Shown one piece after another: positions 1 through 8,237 of a stretch of DNA of 64,000 bases. The notes under the pieces were generated by a model. That model was not told where the DNA came from. It searched no databases and worked only from the letters and a program-made list of their open reading frames with translations. Made by a program: the position numbers and the translations under genes. The stretch's first letter is position 1. Every line of letters begins with the position of its first letter. This DNA comes from Leptolyngbya sp. PLA1. Its GTDB lineage: Bacteria > Planctomycetota > Phycisphaerae > Phycisphaerales > UBA1924. The DNA lies in assembly GCA_021405315.1 (NCBI GenBank), contig QWIH01000019.1, positions 1 to 64,000 of the forward strand, written 5' to 3'.

Positions 1-1257
1 GAAGTCGGCGGCGGGCATGCCTGGCCGTGCCCAGCGCATGCGCCGCATGCGTCCCAGGCACCACAACTTCATGCCGGTGTTCAATGCATAGGCGGCGGCC
101 GAATCGCGAACCAGCGCACGCCGGTATCGCGCTGGCGCGACATGGCGGGCGCCTCGCCGTTCACCCTCAACGGGGCCAACGCCACGTTCACCACCGGCAA
201 CGTGGGGCTGGGTACCGTTTCGCCCCAGTATCCACTGCACATCATGACGACCGGTCCGCGGGCCGCGTTGGCGCACTCTTCGGCGACCAGCGGTGGCTCA
301 TTCGGGGTCTTCGGACGCTCGGACTCCAACCAGGGTGTCGGAGTCGTCGGGCTTGCGGGCTCGCTCTCGGGGCTCACGATGGGTGTTCAGGGCCAGGCGG
401 ATTCACCGGGCGGGCGGGGCGTCTTTGGCTGGGCGTTCGCGGAGAGCGGCGAGTCCTGGGGTGTCTGGGGCCAGGCCAACAGTCCCGACGGCACCGGCGC
501 CGTGGGGCATGCCATTGCCACCACCGGGCTCACCACGGGGGTGCTCGGGCGTGTGGACAGCACAACGGGCGACGCGACGGGCGTGTACGGAGCGGCGGCC
601 GGCGCGAGCGGGGCCACCACCGGCGTCTGGGGCGTCAACTCGAGCACCGCTGCGGGAGCCGCGGCGGTGGTCGGCAACGCGCTCGCGACGTCCGGGCAGA
701 CGTACGGCGTGTTCGGACAGTCTGACTCCGCGCAGGGGTATGGCGTGGTGTGCGCGGGGAACTCCTTTTCGACCGGCACCAAGTCCTTCCGGATCGACCA
801 CCCGCTCGATCCCGAGAACAAGTACCTGCAGCACTACTGCGCGGAGGGGCCGGAGCCGGTGAACATCTATCGCGGTCGGGTCACGCTCGACTCGCAGGGC
901 GAGGCCTGGGTGAGCCTGCCGGACTATTTCGCCGAGGTCAACCGCGACGAGACGTACCAGCTCACGGCGATGGGAGGTCCGGCGCCGATGCTCCACGTTG
1001 CGGAAGGGGTCAGCGGCAACCGCTTCCGGATCGCCGGGGGCAACGCGGGGCAGGAGGTGTGCTGGAGCGTGACGGGCGTGCGGAACGACCTGTGGACGCG
1101 CACGCAGCCCCCGCAGGCCGTGATCGAGAAGCCCGATGACGTGCGCGGGCGGTACATCCACCCGATGCTGTATGGACAGCCCGCGGAGCGTGGCGAGTTC
1201 TACCGGCGGCCTCGGCGGCTGGAGTGGCCGCTGGGTGCGCCGGCGATGACCCCGTGA
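1..1257 (+). CDS. Repeat-rich surface or tail-fibre-like protein (5' partial)
   Basis: The frame is open from the first base, so the true start may lie outside; the first internal ATG is at 142. The recognisable part opens with a GNVGLGTVSPQYPLHI stretch, typical of trimeric tail-fibre or S74-associated surface proteins. About ten short glycine-rich repeats of the form GVxGxxxS follow, to roughly 250 residues from the window start. The C-terminal ~160 residues form a compact domain (KSFRIDHPLDPENKYLQHYC, later GRYIHPMLYGQP) that I have seen after such repeats in bacterial surface proteins. No membrane segment is visible. Function is not known; a structural extracellular role is inferred from the repeats. 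It converges with the acyl-CoA dehydrogenase gene 18 bases downstream. Confidence 0.7.
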   Translation, partial: EVGGGHAWPCPAHAPHASQAPQLHAGVQCIGGGRIANQRTPVSRWRDMAGASPFTLNGANATFTTGNVGLGTVSPQYPLHIMTTGPRAALAHSSATSGGSFGVFGRSDSNQGVGVVGLAGSLSGLTMGVQGQADSPGGRGVFGWAFAESGESWGVWGQANSPDGTGAVGHAIATTGLTTGVLGRVDSTTGDATGVYGAAAGASGATTGVWGVNSSTAAGAAAVVGNALATSGQTYGVFGQSDSAQGYGVVCAGNSFSTGTKSFRIDHPLDPENKYLQHYCAEGPEPVNIYRGRVTLDSQGEAWVSLPDYFAEVNRDETYQLTAMGGPAPMLHVAEGVSGNRFRIAGGNAGQEVCWSVTGVRNDLWTRTQPPQAVIEKPDDVRGRYIHPMLYGQPAERGEFYRRPRRLEWPLGAPAMTP

Positions 1258-1275
1258 TGTCGGCGGGTGCCGCGG

Positions 1276-3270
1276 CTAGCGTGACTCGCTGGGGATCTCC
1301 TGCGGGATGGTGCCGTGCCACTTTTCGCCGGGGAACTGCGCGATGCCGTCCTGCTTGTTGGTGCGCCCCGTGCCCTTGGCGGTGGGGCTTCGCTCGGGGA
1401 TGACGAAGTCCGCGTTCGGGAGCGAATCGACCTGGGTGCGGAGGGCGGCGGCGGCGGCGAGCATGGTGTCGTCCGCGTGCTCGTACAGGTTGCGGAACTT
1501 GGTGTGGATCTCCAACTCCGCGAGATCGAAGAAGTACATCGCGGCGGCCTTGTCCCGGGCGAACTCCAGGTCGCCCGCGCCGTTGCCGGCGTGACGCCTG
1601 ATGTCCCGATCGAGCTTGCCGAGCGTGCAGGCCCAGGCGTGGAGGTAGAGCGCGACCTCCGCGAGGCGGGCCTGAACGGCCTGACGTTCGAGGAGCTTGA
1701 CGTCGTACCGCTTGGACATCACCTTGAACTGGTAGGTGAACTCGCGGATCAGGTTGCAGAGGCGCTGGGCGACGGGCACGAGCTCCGGCGAGACGTCGGG
1801 CGTGCGCGGGGCGCTGCGCCGGATGCCCAGGTACACCTCCAATCCCAGGGGGATGGCGAGCTTCATGAGGGCGGGCCGGAGGGAGTTTCTGGCGGCCTTC
1901 GCGAGGAACGCGCCGAGGCCCTCGTCGGGCTCCTTGAGGAGGGCCTGCTTGACGCCGAGCATCTGTTCGGCGAGCTGCTTGCCGCCGTAGCCGAAGATGT
2001 AGGAGAGCATGACCTCGTTGGCGCCCTCGACGATGGTGTTGATTCGGGAATCACGGAAGATGCGTTCGACCTCGTTCTCGGTCATGTAGCCTTCGCCGCC
2101 CATGACCTGCATGGCGCTGTTGACCGCGCGCCAGCCCATCTCGGAGCAGAAGACCTTGCAGAGCGCGGTCTCGACCTGGTAGTCCTCTTCCTTGCGGTCG
2201 AGCATGCCCGTGGTCATGTAGAGCACCGCGTCCATCGAGTAGCAGTACGCGGCGGCGGTTGCGAGGTGCTGCTGGACGAGCTCCTTGGTGGCGAGGGGGG
2301 CGCCGAACTGATGACGGGTCTGGCCCCACTTGGTGGCCTGCTCGAGGGCGCGGCGGGCACCGCCCAGCATGCCCGCGGAGAGCGTGCAGCGCCCGTAGTT
2401 CAGGCAGGACAGGGCCATCTGGAACCCGCGTCCTTCCTTGCCCAGCAGGTGGCTCTTGTGGACGCGGACGCCGTTGAACCGGATGCGGGCCTGCCAGGTG
2501 CCCCGGATGCCGCACTTGCTGCGGTTCTTCTGGTAGATGTCGACTCCCTGCATCCAGGGGTGCATGACGAGGGCGGAGACCTTTCCGCTGCCGTCGGGCT
2601 TGGCTTCCTTGGCCATGACGGTGAAGAGGCCGGAGAGGGCGCCGGATGTGGCCCACTTCTTCTCGCCGGTGACGACGTAGTAGTCTCCGTCCTTGACGAA
2701 AGTGGTCTCCTGACCGCCGGCATCGCAGCCGACGTTGGGCTCGGAGAGGCAGAAGGCGCTGAGCCAGTCCTTGGCGAGGTGGGGGAGCCACTTCTTCTTC
2801 TGCTCATCGCCGCCGAAGAGCATGACGGCCTTGCAGCCGATGGACTGGTGGGCGGAGACCATGACCGCGGTCGAGCCGCAGTATCGCCCGATGCGTTCGA
2901 GGACCCGGTTGTAGCTGGTGATCCCCATCCCCAGCCCGCCGTACTCCTTGGGGATGGTCATTCCCAGGACGCCGAGCTGGAACAGCCGATCGACCACGGA
3001 GCGGGGGATCTCCTGATTCTGGTCGATGGCGATGGCGGGGTGCTCGTGCTTCAGGTAGTCATCCACACGGGCGAGCAACTGGTCGCACTCCGCCTGCTCG
3101 CGGGCTTCCTGCTCGGGGTAGGGGAAGTACGCCTCGTGCTTGAGGTTTCCCCAGAAGAGGTTCTTGACCGCGCCCAGCCTCGTCGGCTCTGCCCCCAGCC
3201 ACTCCTCGGCTTCCTCGAGGAGCTTCTTGTCGGCGGCCGAGATGCCCTTCATCTGCTTCAGATCTGCCAT
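1276..3270 (-). CDS. Acyl-CoA dehydrogenase, VLCAD/ACAD9-like long form
   Basis: FAD-dependent alpha,beta-dehydrogenation of acyl-CoA in fatty-acid oxidation. The 664 residues contain a complete ACAD core at about 65-440: the AFCLSEPNVGCDAG FAD/substrate loop near 172, TGEKKWATSG near 201, and the RINTIVEGANEVM helix with candidate catalytic Glu415. Ordinary ACADs have about 380 residues; the extra C-terminal helical region of about 200 residues resembles the dimer or membrane-binding extension of very-long-chain enzymes. The start ATG at 3270 is followed by a hydrophilic helix. The enoyl-CoA hydratase gene ends only 12 bases upstream on the same strand, so the two genes probably form a beta-oxidation operon. 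Substrate chain length is inferred from length only. Confidence 0.93.
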   Translation of the reverse strand: MADLKQMKGISAADKKLLEEAEEWLGAEPTRLGAVKNLFWGNLKHEAYFPYPEQEAREQAECDQLLARVDDYLKHEHPAIAIDQNQEIPRSVVDRLFQLGVLGMTIPKEYGGLGMGITSYNRVLERIGRYCGSTAVMVSAHQSIGCKAVMLFGGDEQKKKWLPHLAKDWLSAFCLSEPNVGCDAGGQETTFVKDGDYYVVTGEKKWATSGALSGLFTVMAKEAKPDGSGKVSALVMHPWMQGVDIYQKNRSKCGIRGTWQARIRFNGVRVHKSHLLGKEGRGFQMALSCLNYGRCTLSAGMLGGARRALEQATKWGQTRHQFGAPLATKELVQQHLATAAAYCYSMDAVLYMTTGMLDRKEEDYQVETALCKVFCSEMGWRAVNSAMQVMGGEGYMTENEVERIFRDSRINTIVEGANEVMLSYIFGYGGKQLAEQMLGVKQALLKEPDEGLGAFLAKAARNSLRPALMKLAIPLGLEVYLGIRRSAPRTPDVSPELVPVAQRLCNLIREFTYQFKVMSKRYDVKLLERQAVQARLAEVALYLHAWACTLGKLDRDIRRHAGNGAGDLEFARDKAAAMYFFDLAELEIHTKFRNLYEHADDTMLAAAAALRTQVDSLPNADFVIPERSPTAKGTGRTNKQDGIAQFPGEKWHGTIPQEIPSESR

Positions 3271-3282
3271 GGCACAAACCCC

Positions 3283-4203
3283 TTACTTCTTCGACTTCGC
3301 GAAGAAGGCGGCGATGGCCTCCTTCGCGGCGGGTGTGGAGCGGAGCCGGATGAGTTCCCGGCGTTCAACAGCGAGCGCAGCCTTCCATCCCATCGCGAGC
3401 CCGCGGTCGACGGCGCTCAGCACCGCACGCCCGGGCTCGGTCCCTTCGATCTCGGCCCGCACCGCGTCGAGCCCCGCGAGCACCGGGGCGGCGCACTGGC
3501 CTCGGCCGATCCATCGGGACGGCGCACCGTCGCGCCTCACCCGGTGACGCCCGGCGGTCCGCCGGACCCAGGCGCGGGCCGTCTCCAGCAGCGAGCCCGC
3601 GGTGGGGCTTACTTCGTCGAACAACCCCGCTGAGGCGGCCTGTTCGAAGAGGAAGGTCTCGCCCGTCGCGGTGCGACGGATCGCGGTGGAGGGGTCGATG
3701 CGGGCCGGCAGCAGGTTCGTCCCGCCCCAACCCGGGCAGATCTTCAGGCCGGCCTCGGGGAGCCCCACCGGGTATGGCCTGCCGGGGGCACCGTCCGCGC
3801 CCGCGGGGGGCGGCGCGCCGATCAGCGCGTCGCAGTGCATGGCGAGCTCGAGGCCGCCACCGAGCACGGCGCCGTTGATGGCGGCGGCGGTGGGATAGGG
3901 GAGCTGGCTCAGCATGCCGAAGACGCGGGACGTGTACGCCAGGTACTTGTCGAGCTGCGCGTCATCCATCTCCATGATGGACTTGAGGTCGGCGCCGGCG
4001 ACGAACGCGCGCGGGGTCGCGGACGCCACGACCAGCCCCAGGAGCCCGGTCGGGAGGGATCGCAGGGTGACTTCGAGGCGCTGGACGAGGGGCAGGTCAA
4101 GGACGACCACCGGGCGTTCGCCCGCATCGAGAGTGAGCGTCGCCACGCCGGACGTGGGGCCGCTGGACTCGACCTGGACTCGGAATGGTGCAGGAGTTGT
4201 CAT
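3283..4203 (-). CDS. Enoyl-CoA hydratase/isomerase family protein
   Basis: Crotonase-fold protein of 306 residues, expected to hydrate enoyl-CoA made by the neighbouring acyl-CoA dehydrogenase. Oxyanion-hole segments are AFVAGADLKS (about 66-75) and INGAVLGGGLELAMHCD (about 109-125), followed by LPEAGLKICPGWGGTN. The start is taken at ATG 4203 (MTTPAPFRVQ) because the 37 residues preceding it in the open frame are low-complexity and look untranslated. No clear Shine-Dalgarno is visible before either start. A Gly/Pro/Ala-rich insertion (about 130-145) follows the second oxyanion segment. The partner enzyme for the next beta-oxidation step is not in the window. Confidence 0.88.
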   Translation of the reverse strand: MTTPAPFRVQVESSGPTSGVATLTLDAGERPVVVLDLPLVQRLEVTLRSLPTGLLGLVVASATPRAFVAGADLKSIMEMDDAQLDKYLAYTSRVFGMLSQLPYPTAAAINGAVLGGGLELAMHCDALIGAPPPAGADGAPGRPYPVGLPEAGLKICPGWGGTNLLPARIDPSTAIRRTATGETFLFEQAASAGLFDEVSPTAGSLLETARAWVRRTAGRHRVRRDGAPSRWIGRGQCAAPVLAGLDAVRAEIEGTEPGRAVLSAVDRGLAMGWKAALAVERRELIRLRSTPAAKEAIAAFFAKSKK

Positions 4204-4332
4204 GGAAAACCACGAGAAGACAAGGGCGTGAACAAGTGTAGCCGACGACGATGGCCTCAATGCAGAGTTGGCGGTCGGCGCGCCGGGCGCGGGTTGTCTC
4301 TCGGTGATCGGCACCCTATCGTTCTGACCGCT

Positions 4333-4416
4333 GCGGGCGTGGCGGAACTGGCAGACGCGCTAGATTCAGGTTCTAGTGGGCGCAAGCCCTTGGAGGTTCA
4401 AGTCCTCTCGCCCGCA
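4333..4416 (+). tRNA. tRNA-Leu (CAG)
   Basis: An 84-nt class II tRNA. The acceptor arms GCGGGCG and CGCCCGC pair fully and the discriminator is A4416. The anticodon stem CTAGA/TCTAG encloses loop TTCAGGT, giving anticodon CAG. A long variable arm and the T-loop GTTCAAGTC are present. CCA is not encoded. Confidence 0.97.
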
Positions 4417-4418
4417 TT

Positions 4419-4453
4419 CGGGCCCGTCGCAAGGCGGGCCCGGTTTCATTTTT
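4419..4453 (+). terminator. Rho-independent terminator after tRNA-Leu(CAG)
   Basis: Two copies of CGGGCCCG (4419-4426 and 4435-4442) can pair as an 8-bp GC stem with an 8-nt loop, followed by GTTTCATTTTT. It starts three bases after the tRNA discriminator. Confidence 0.8.
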
Positions 4454-4570
4454 GGGATCGTGCGGGGCCGATGCAGGTTCGTCCGGCCGTGCTGAACCGA
4501 GTCGGAATCCGAACCGCGGGGCGAACTCACCGAGGCATCGGGTGGAGCGGCCTCGGGAGGTCGGCGAAAG

Positions 4571-4656
4571 TGGCCCCGGTGGGATTTGAACCCACACATC
4601 CCGATGAGGGATCGCGAATTTTAAGTCCGCTGCGTCTGCCGTTCCGCCACGGGGCC
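4571..4656 (-). tRNA. tRNA-Leu (UAA)
   Basis: An 86-nt class II tRNA on the minus strand, convergent with the CAG leucine tRNA. Acceptor GGCCCCG pairs with CGGGGCC and the discriminator A is at 4571. The anticodon stem GCGGA/TTCGC encloses CTTAAAA, giving anticodon UAA. The variable arm is long, as expected for leucine, and the T-loop reads GTTCAAATC. Confidence 0.96.
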
Positions 4657-4830
4657 ACGGAGAGGTTAGCTCCGGGGGCTCGCCCCGGGCCGTGCCCGTG
4701 CAGGGCCGGCGGGGGCCCTCTCGATGGCGAGCGAGATCGGCCGGCGAACATCTCCGGGGTGGGGTTCGAGCGGCGGCAGTGTACTGACTGCCGGTGCGAG
4801 GGTCGGACCGGGCCGGGCTGAATCGCGCAC

Positions 4831-4881
4831 TCGACGCGGGACGGGCCGCCCGCTATGCTGTTGTTGAGGATTGATTCTCAA
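4831..4881 (+). promoter_or_regulatory. znu promoter with Fur/Zur-type operator
   Basis: A sigma70-like promoter, TCGACG (4831-4836), 17-nt spacer, TATGCT (4854-4859), is followed at once by the palindrome TTGAG-N8-CTCAA (4864-4881), which would cover the start of transcription. Nine-base half-sites match at seven positions when folded on themselves. The spacing and sequence resemble Fur-family boxes, and the genes behind it are zinc-uptake genes, so a zinc-sensing member (Zur) is the likely binder. A Fur-family gene lies at 17024-17488. Confidence 0.65.
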
Positions 4882-4908
4882 TAAGGCCGTTGGGGCCGGG
4901 AGTGTCGC

Positions 4909-5928
4909 ATGATGGGGCGGGCTGTGCTGGCGTGTGTCGCAGCGGGGATCGCGGTGGGTGTTGCGGCGGGGCAGCCGCGTCCGGCCGAGCCCCTGCCCCC
5001 GCTGGATGTGGTTGTGACGATCCCGCCTCTGAAGGGGCTGGTGCAGCCGCTGCTCCCGATGGGGAGCACGCTGACGGTGCTCATGCCGCCCGGGAGGGGC
5101 GAGCACGGGTACGAGTTCAAGCCTGCAGACCTGGCGGCGCTGTCGAAGGCGGATGTGGTTGTGTTCATCGGGCTCGGGTTGGAGCCGAACCTCGACGCGG
5201 TGCTCAGGAAAACGGCCCGTCCGCATCGGCAGGAGGTTGGGTTCGGCCGCGTGGTGGGGCTGGAGCCCGCGGCGGGTGACGCGAAGGTCGACGACCACGC
5301 GGGGCACGACCACGCGGGGCACGACCACGATGACCACGGGGGGCATGAGGGGCATGCGCACGCGGGCCCGGACCAGCACCTGTGGCTGGACCCGGTGCTG
5401 TGCGCGGACCTGGTGCCGGTGGTTGCGCAGGCGGTGGTGAAGTCGCTGGAGACCAAGACGGGGCTCACCGCCCTTCAGCGAGAGGAACTGGCGCGGACTG
5501 AGGCGGTGCACACCGTCGCGGTCACGCGGGTGGACGAAGCCTGGCGGAAGCGGCTTGCGCCGCTGGCGGGCCGCGCGATCGTGACGCACCACGATGCTTT
5601 CTCTCGCCCGGCGGAGCGCTACGGGCTTCGGGTGGCCGCGGTGGTGCGTGGGTCCCACAGCACCGAGCCGACGCCGGGGCAGGTGGCCGAGGTCGTGCGG
5701 GCGGTCAAGAAGGAGGGCGTTCGGACGATCTTCATCGAGCCACAGTTCGACCCCAAGGCCGCGAAGCGGATCGCGACCGCGGCGGGTGTGGGTGTCGGCA
5801 CGCTGGATCCGCTGGGCGACGGCGACTGGTTCAAGTTGATGGAAGCCAACCTGGCGGCGCTGGAGAAGGGACTGGGCGAGCCTGACGCCGCGCAGCCCGG
5901 CAAGGCCGACAGCGCGAGGAAGCCCTAG
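4909..5928 (+). CDS. znuA: Zinc ABC transporter substrate-binding protein
   Basis: A 339-residue cluster-9 solute-binding protein that captures Zn(II) (possibly Mn) outside the cytoplasmic membrane. An N-terminal signal peptide runs to about residue 21 (VAAGQP). The first metal-ligand region is GRGEHGYEFKP (His66). A His/Asp-rich loop, DDHAGHDHAGHDHDDHGGH and onward, spans about 128-152 and is typical of ZnuA. Further ligand regions are DQHLWLDP, VTHHDAFSRPAERYG and IFIEPQFDP. Shine-Dalgarno GGGAG sits 6 bases before the ATG. It is the first gene of a four-gene operon behind a Fur-family palindrome. Zn rather than Mn specificity rests on the His-rich loop and is an inference. Confidence 0.93.
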   Translation: MMGRAVLACVAAGIAVGVAAGQPRPAEPLPPLDVVVTIPPLKGLVQPLLPMGSTLTVLMPPGRGEHGYEFKPADLAALSKADVVVFIGLGLEPNLDAVLRKTARPHRQEVGFGRVVGLEPAAGDAKVDDHAGHDHAGHDHDDHGGHEGHAHAGPDQHLWLDPVLCADLVPVVAQAVVKSLETKTGLTALQREELARTEAVHTVAVTRVDEAWRKRLAPLAGRAIVTHHDAFSRPAERYGLRVAAVVRGSHSTEPTPGQVAEVVRAVKKEGVRTIFIEPQFDPKAAKRIATAAGVGVGTLDPLGDGDWFKLMEANLAALEKGLGEPDAAQPGKADSARKP

Positions 5929-5931
5929 CCC

Positions 5932-6804
5932 GTGACCGACGCCGCGGTCGAATACTCGCACGTGAGCTACGCCTACCCGGTGTCCGGCGTCGACGCGACA
6001 CGGGCCAAGGAAGCGCTGCGCGATGTGTCGCTGCGGGTGGGCGTCGGCGAGCGTCTGGGCGTGCTCGGGCCCAACGGCGGAGGGAAGTCCACGCTGCTCA
6101 AGCTCACGCTGGGCCTTCTTTCCGTGCAGCAGGGCACGGTGCGTGTGTTCGGGATGGGTCCGAGCGACGCGGCGCGGGCCGGCCTCATCGGGTATGTCCC
6201 GCAGCGGGCGACGTGCGAGTTGGCCTTTCCCATCTCCTGCCGCCAGGTCGTGCGCATGGGCGCGACGCTGCGCGCGAAGTGGTGGGAGGGCACGAGCGCG
6301 GCTCACCGAGAGGCTGCGGAGCGAGCGCTCTCGCTCGTCGGTGCGCTGGACTGGGCGGAGGCACCCATCGGCCGCGTCTCGGGAGGCCAGTTCCAGCGGG
6401 TCATGATTGCGCGGGCGCTGGCGGGAGGGCCGAGGCTGCTCCTGCTCGACGAGCCGACGATCGGGATCGACGTGGCGGGCCAGAGGCAGTTTGCCGACCT
6501 GCTCGGGCGTCTGCACGCGCAGCTCGGGCTGACGGTCATTGTCGTGAGCCATGACATCCGGACGGTCGCGGCAGGGTGCGACCACGTGGCCTGCCTCTCA
6601 CGGACGCTGCACAGCCACAGCACGCCGGAGGGGCTGACGCCTCGGGTGCTGGCGGAGGTCTTTCGCCACGACGTGGCGGCGGTCTTCGGGGATGTCCATG
6701 TCGATGCGCACGCCGCATCGACATGCCGCGACCCCAGCCACGCGCATGGCCCCGCGCGTTCCCGGCCGCGGGACGGAGAGGCCGGCGAAGGGGGCGCTCT
6801 GTGA
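5932..6804 (+). CDS. znuC: Zinc ABC transporter ATP-binding protein
   Basis: A 290-residue ABC ATPase that powers uptake through the adjacent permease. Walker A is GPNGGGKST (46-54), the signature is VSGGQFQRV (about 149), Walker B is LLLLDEPTIG and the switch histidine is in VVSHD. The GTG start follows the znuA stop by three bases. The C-terminal ~50 residues are His/Asp-containing and Pro-rich (HVDAHAAST, then SHAHGPARS), which could be a metal-responsive tail; that is speculation. Its stop overlaps the GTG start of the permease gene, implying translational coupling. Confidence 0.93.
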   Translation: MTDAAVEYSHVSYAYPVSGVDATRAKEALRDVSLRVGVGERLGVLGPNGGGKSTLLKLTLGLLSVQQGTVRVFGMGPSDAARAGLIGYVPQRATCELAFPISCRQVVRMGATLRAKWWEGTSAAHREAAERALSLVGALDWAEAPIGRVSGGQFQRVMIARALAGGPRLLLLDEPTIGIDVAGQRQFADLLGRLHAQLGLTVIVVSHDIRTVAAGCDHVACLSRTLHSHSTPEGLTPRVLAEVFRHDVAAVFGDVHVDAHAASTCRDPSHAHGPARSRPRDGEAGEGGAL

Positions 6805-7658
6805 CCAGCACCACGCTGCACTATCTGAGCGATCCGGTGCTGCGGGCGCTCTACCTGCCCGGTGTGGTTGCGGGGTTGGCGCTGGCGTCGCTGTGCGCGA
6901 TGCTGAGCGTGCTGGTGGTGCTGAAGCGGCTCGCGTTCGTGGGCCAGGGTGTGAGCCACGCGGCGTTCGGGGGCGTTGGGCTTGTGGTGGCGCTGGGCAT
7001 CGGCGCCGGGGCGAGCGCCGCGGGGACGCTGGGGCAGTTCGGCGTCATATTCCTGTTCTGCCTCGGGGCGGCGGTCCTGGTGGGGGTGCTCGCCGAGCGT
7101 GGGAAGACGGAGGCGGACACCGCGATCGGCATCGTGCTGGTTGGGTCCATGGCGCTGGGGGCCGTGCTGCTGAGGAAGGCGCCGCGGGGCGTGTCGTGGG
7201 AGAGCTTCCTCTTTGGTGACATCCTGTCGCTGTCCTGGGCGGACGCAGCCCTGGCCTGGGGCATCGCGCTCGGCGTGGGGATGCTGCTCGTGGTTGTGCG
7301 CCGGCCGCTTCTCTTCTGGGCGTTTGATCCGGTCGTGGCGAGGGCCGCGGGAGTTCGCTGCGGCGTCATGAACTTCCTCCTGATGTCCATGCTTGCGCTG
7401 GCCACGGTCACGGCGATGAAGCTCGCCGGCGTCGTGCTCGCGACGGCGCTGCTCGTGCTCCCCGGGGCGGTCGCGCTGAAGCTGAGCGCACGATGGGAGC
7501 GCGTGCTGCTCGCCTCTGCCTGTGTGGCCGGCGCGGGCGTGCTGGGCGGGCTCGTGCTCAGCTTTGAGGCAAACTGGCCCCCGGGCGCGTCGATGGTCTG
7601 CGTGCTCGCGGGGTTCTTCGGCGTGGCGGCGATCTGGGCCATGATCCGGCGTGCGTGA
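6801..7658 (+). CDS. znuB: Zinc ABC transporter permease
   Basis: A 285-residue ABC-3 family integral membrane protein with about eight hydrophobic segments. The conserved early region RLAFVGQGVSHAAFGGVGL (about 39-57) is diagnostic of cluster-9 metal permeases, and the family motif of the central cytoplasmic loop appears around LFGDILSLSW. The start is the GTG at 6801, which overlaps the znuC stop as GTGA. The frame is open further upstream but that stretch lies inside znuC and is not membrane-like. It works with the substrate-binding protein and ATPase encoded just upstream. Confidence 0.92.
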   Translation: MTSTTLHYLSDPVLRALYLPGVVAGLALASLCAMLSVLVVLKRLAFVGQGVSHAAFGGVGLVVALGIGAGASAAGTLGQFGVIFLFCLGAAVLVGVLAERGKTEADTAIGIVLVGSMALGAVLLRKAPRGVSWESFLFGDILSLSWADAALAWGIALGVGMLLVVVRRPLLFWAFDPVVARAAGVRCGVMNFLLMSMLALATVTAMKLAGVVLATALLVLPGAVALKLSARWERVLLASACVAGAGVLGGLVLSFEANWPPGASMVCVLAGFFGVAAIWAMIRRA

Positions 7659-7669
7659 AGGAGCAACCG

Positions 7670-7858
7670 ATGCGTGCGGAAACCCTGCTGGCGGAACTCG
7701 ACCGGCTTCGCAAGGACGTGCCCAAGGACCCCACCGACCTGGAGTACCTCACGCTGCACCACGTGTTCTGTTTTCTTTCGTACAAGATGACCGAGTTCCG
7801 CGCGTACGTGGAAGAGGAGAACCGAAAGGGATCCTTCCGCGAGGCCGACGCGGAATAG
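7670..7858 (+). CDS. Small conserved-looking protein at the end of the znu operon
   Basis: A 62-residue soluble, charged protein (MRAETLLAELDRLRKDVPKD), mostly helical in appearance, with one aromatic patch (LHHVFCFLSYKM). A Shine-Dalgarno AAGGAG at 7658-7663 overlaps the znuB stop codon and decides the ATG at 7670; a GTG at 7655 would lie upstream of that site. The position implies co-translation with the transporter. I do not recognise the family. One Cys and two adjacent His residues are present but no metal motif can be claimed. Confidence 0.65.
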   Translation: MRAETLLAELDRLRKDVPKDPTDLEYLTLHHVFCFLSYKMTEFRAYVEEENRKGSFREADAE

Positions 7859-7918
7859 GCGCGAGGTCCGACTCGGTGGTTATCTTGTCGGGAGTGTGGG
7901 GTCATGGAACAAAAGCGG

Positions 7919-8237
7919 TTGCCAACCCGTAGAGATATGCGATAGTGAAAGCATCGCGGCTGCTCGCCCGGCTCCACCCCGCCTAACCACAGGGGCGTTC
8001 CGGGCCCTGAGCCGCGACGACCGGCCGGGCACCCTCGAATGGAACCCGGCACGGGCGATGAGCCGCGGATGACGGTCCGCGGGAAGGGTCTCCGGCGGCC
8101 GGGGCAACAGACCCGGTGACGGCTGGAAGGGCTTTTCGGGAAGGAGGTGATCCAGTGTCTGAACTCTGTATCCGAGGGCTGCGTCGCTGACGCACTCGAC
8201 GGACTGCGTCGAGCAGCCCGCTACGGTCCAAACGTAG
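7919..8237 (+). ncRNA. Candidate structured RNA or leader with a 15-nt anti-16S sequence
   Basis: The gap between the znu operon and gap (about 500 nt) has no convincing gene. A promoter-like pair, TTGCCA (7919-7924), 16-nt spacer, GATAGT (7941-7946), lies at its left, and a strong terminator at 8238-8274 closes it. Inside are a hairpin GCGAT/ATCGC near 7940-7958, a nested hairpin GGCTG/CAGCC with GACGC/GCGTC at about 8178-8219, and AAGGAGGTGATCCAG at 8141-8155, an exact complement of the universal 16S rRNA 3' end. An 11-codon frame starts with GTG at 8155. I found no signature of RNase P RNA, tmRNA, SRP RNA or a named riboswitch. The transcript is an inference. Confidence 0.4.
8155..8190 (+). 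CDS. Possible 11-codon leader peptide behind a perfect Shine-Dalgarno
   Basis: GTG at 8155 opens a frame reading (M)SELCIRGLRR and ending at TGA 8188. AAGGAGG (8141-8147) lies 7 bases upstream, an ideal distance, and the complementarity to 16S rRNA continues into the start codon. The frame ends just inside a nested hairpin. Either this is a leader peptide or the anti-16S element has another role; I cannot tell which. Confidence 0.25.
   Translation: MSELCIRGLRR

Noticed and set aside
1315..3633. Plus-strand frame of 772 codons over the acyl-CoA dehydrogenase gene
   Set aside because: Antisense shadow of high-GC coding DNA; no domain, and the minus-strand gene is certain.
7860..8237. RNase P RNA, tmRNA, SRP RNA or a classic riboswitch in the gap before gap
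   Set aside because: None of their conserved cores could be found by eye, so only an unknown RNA is proposed.
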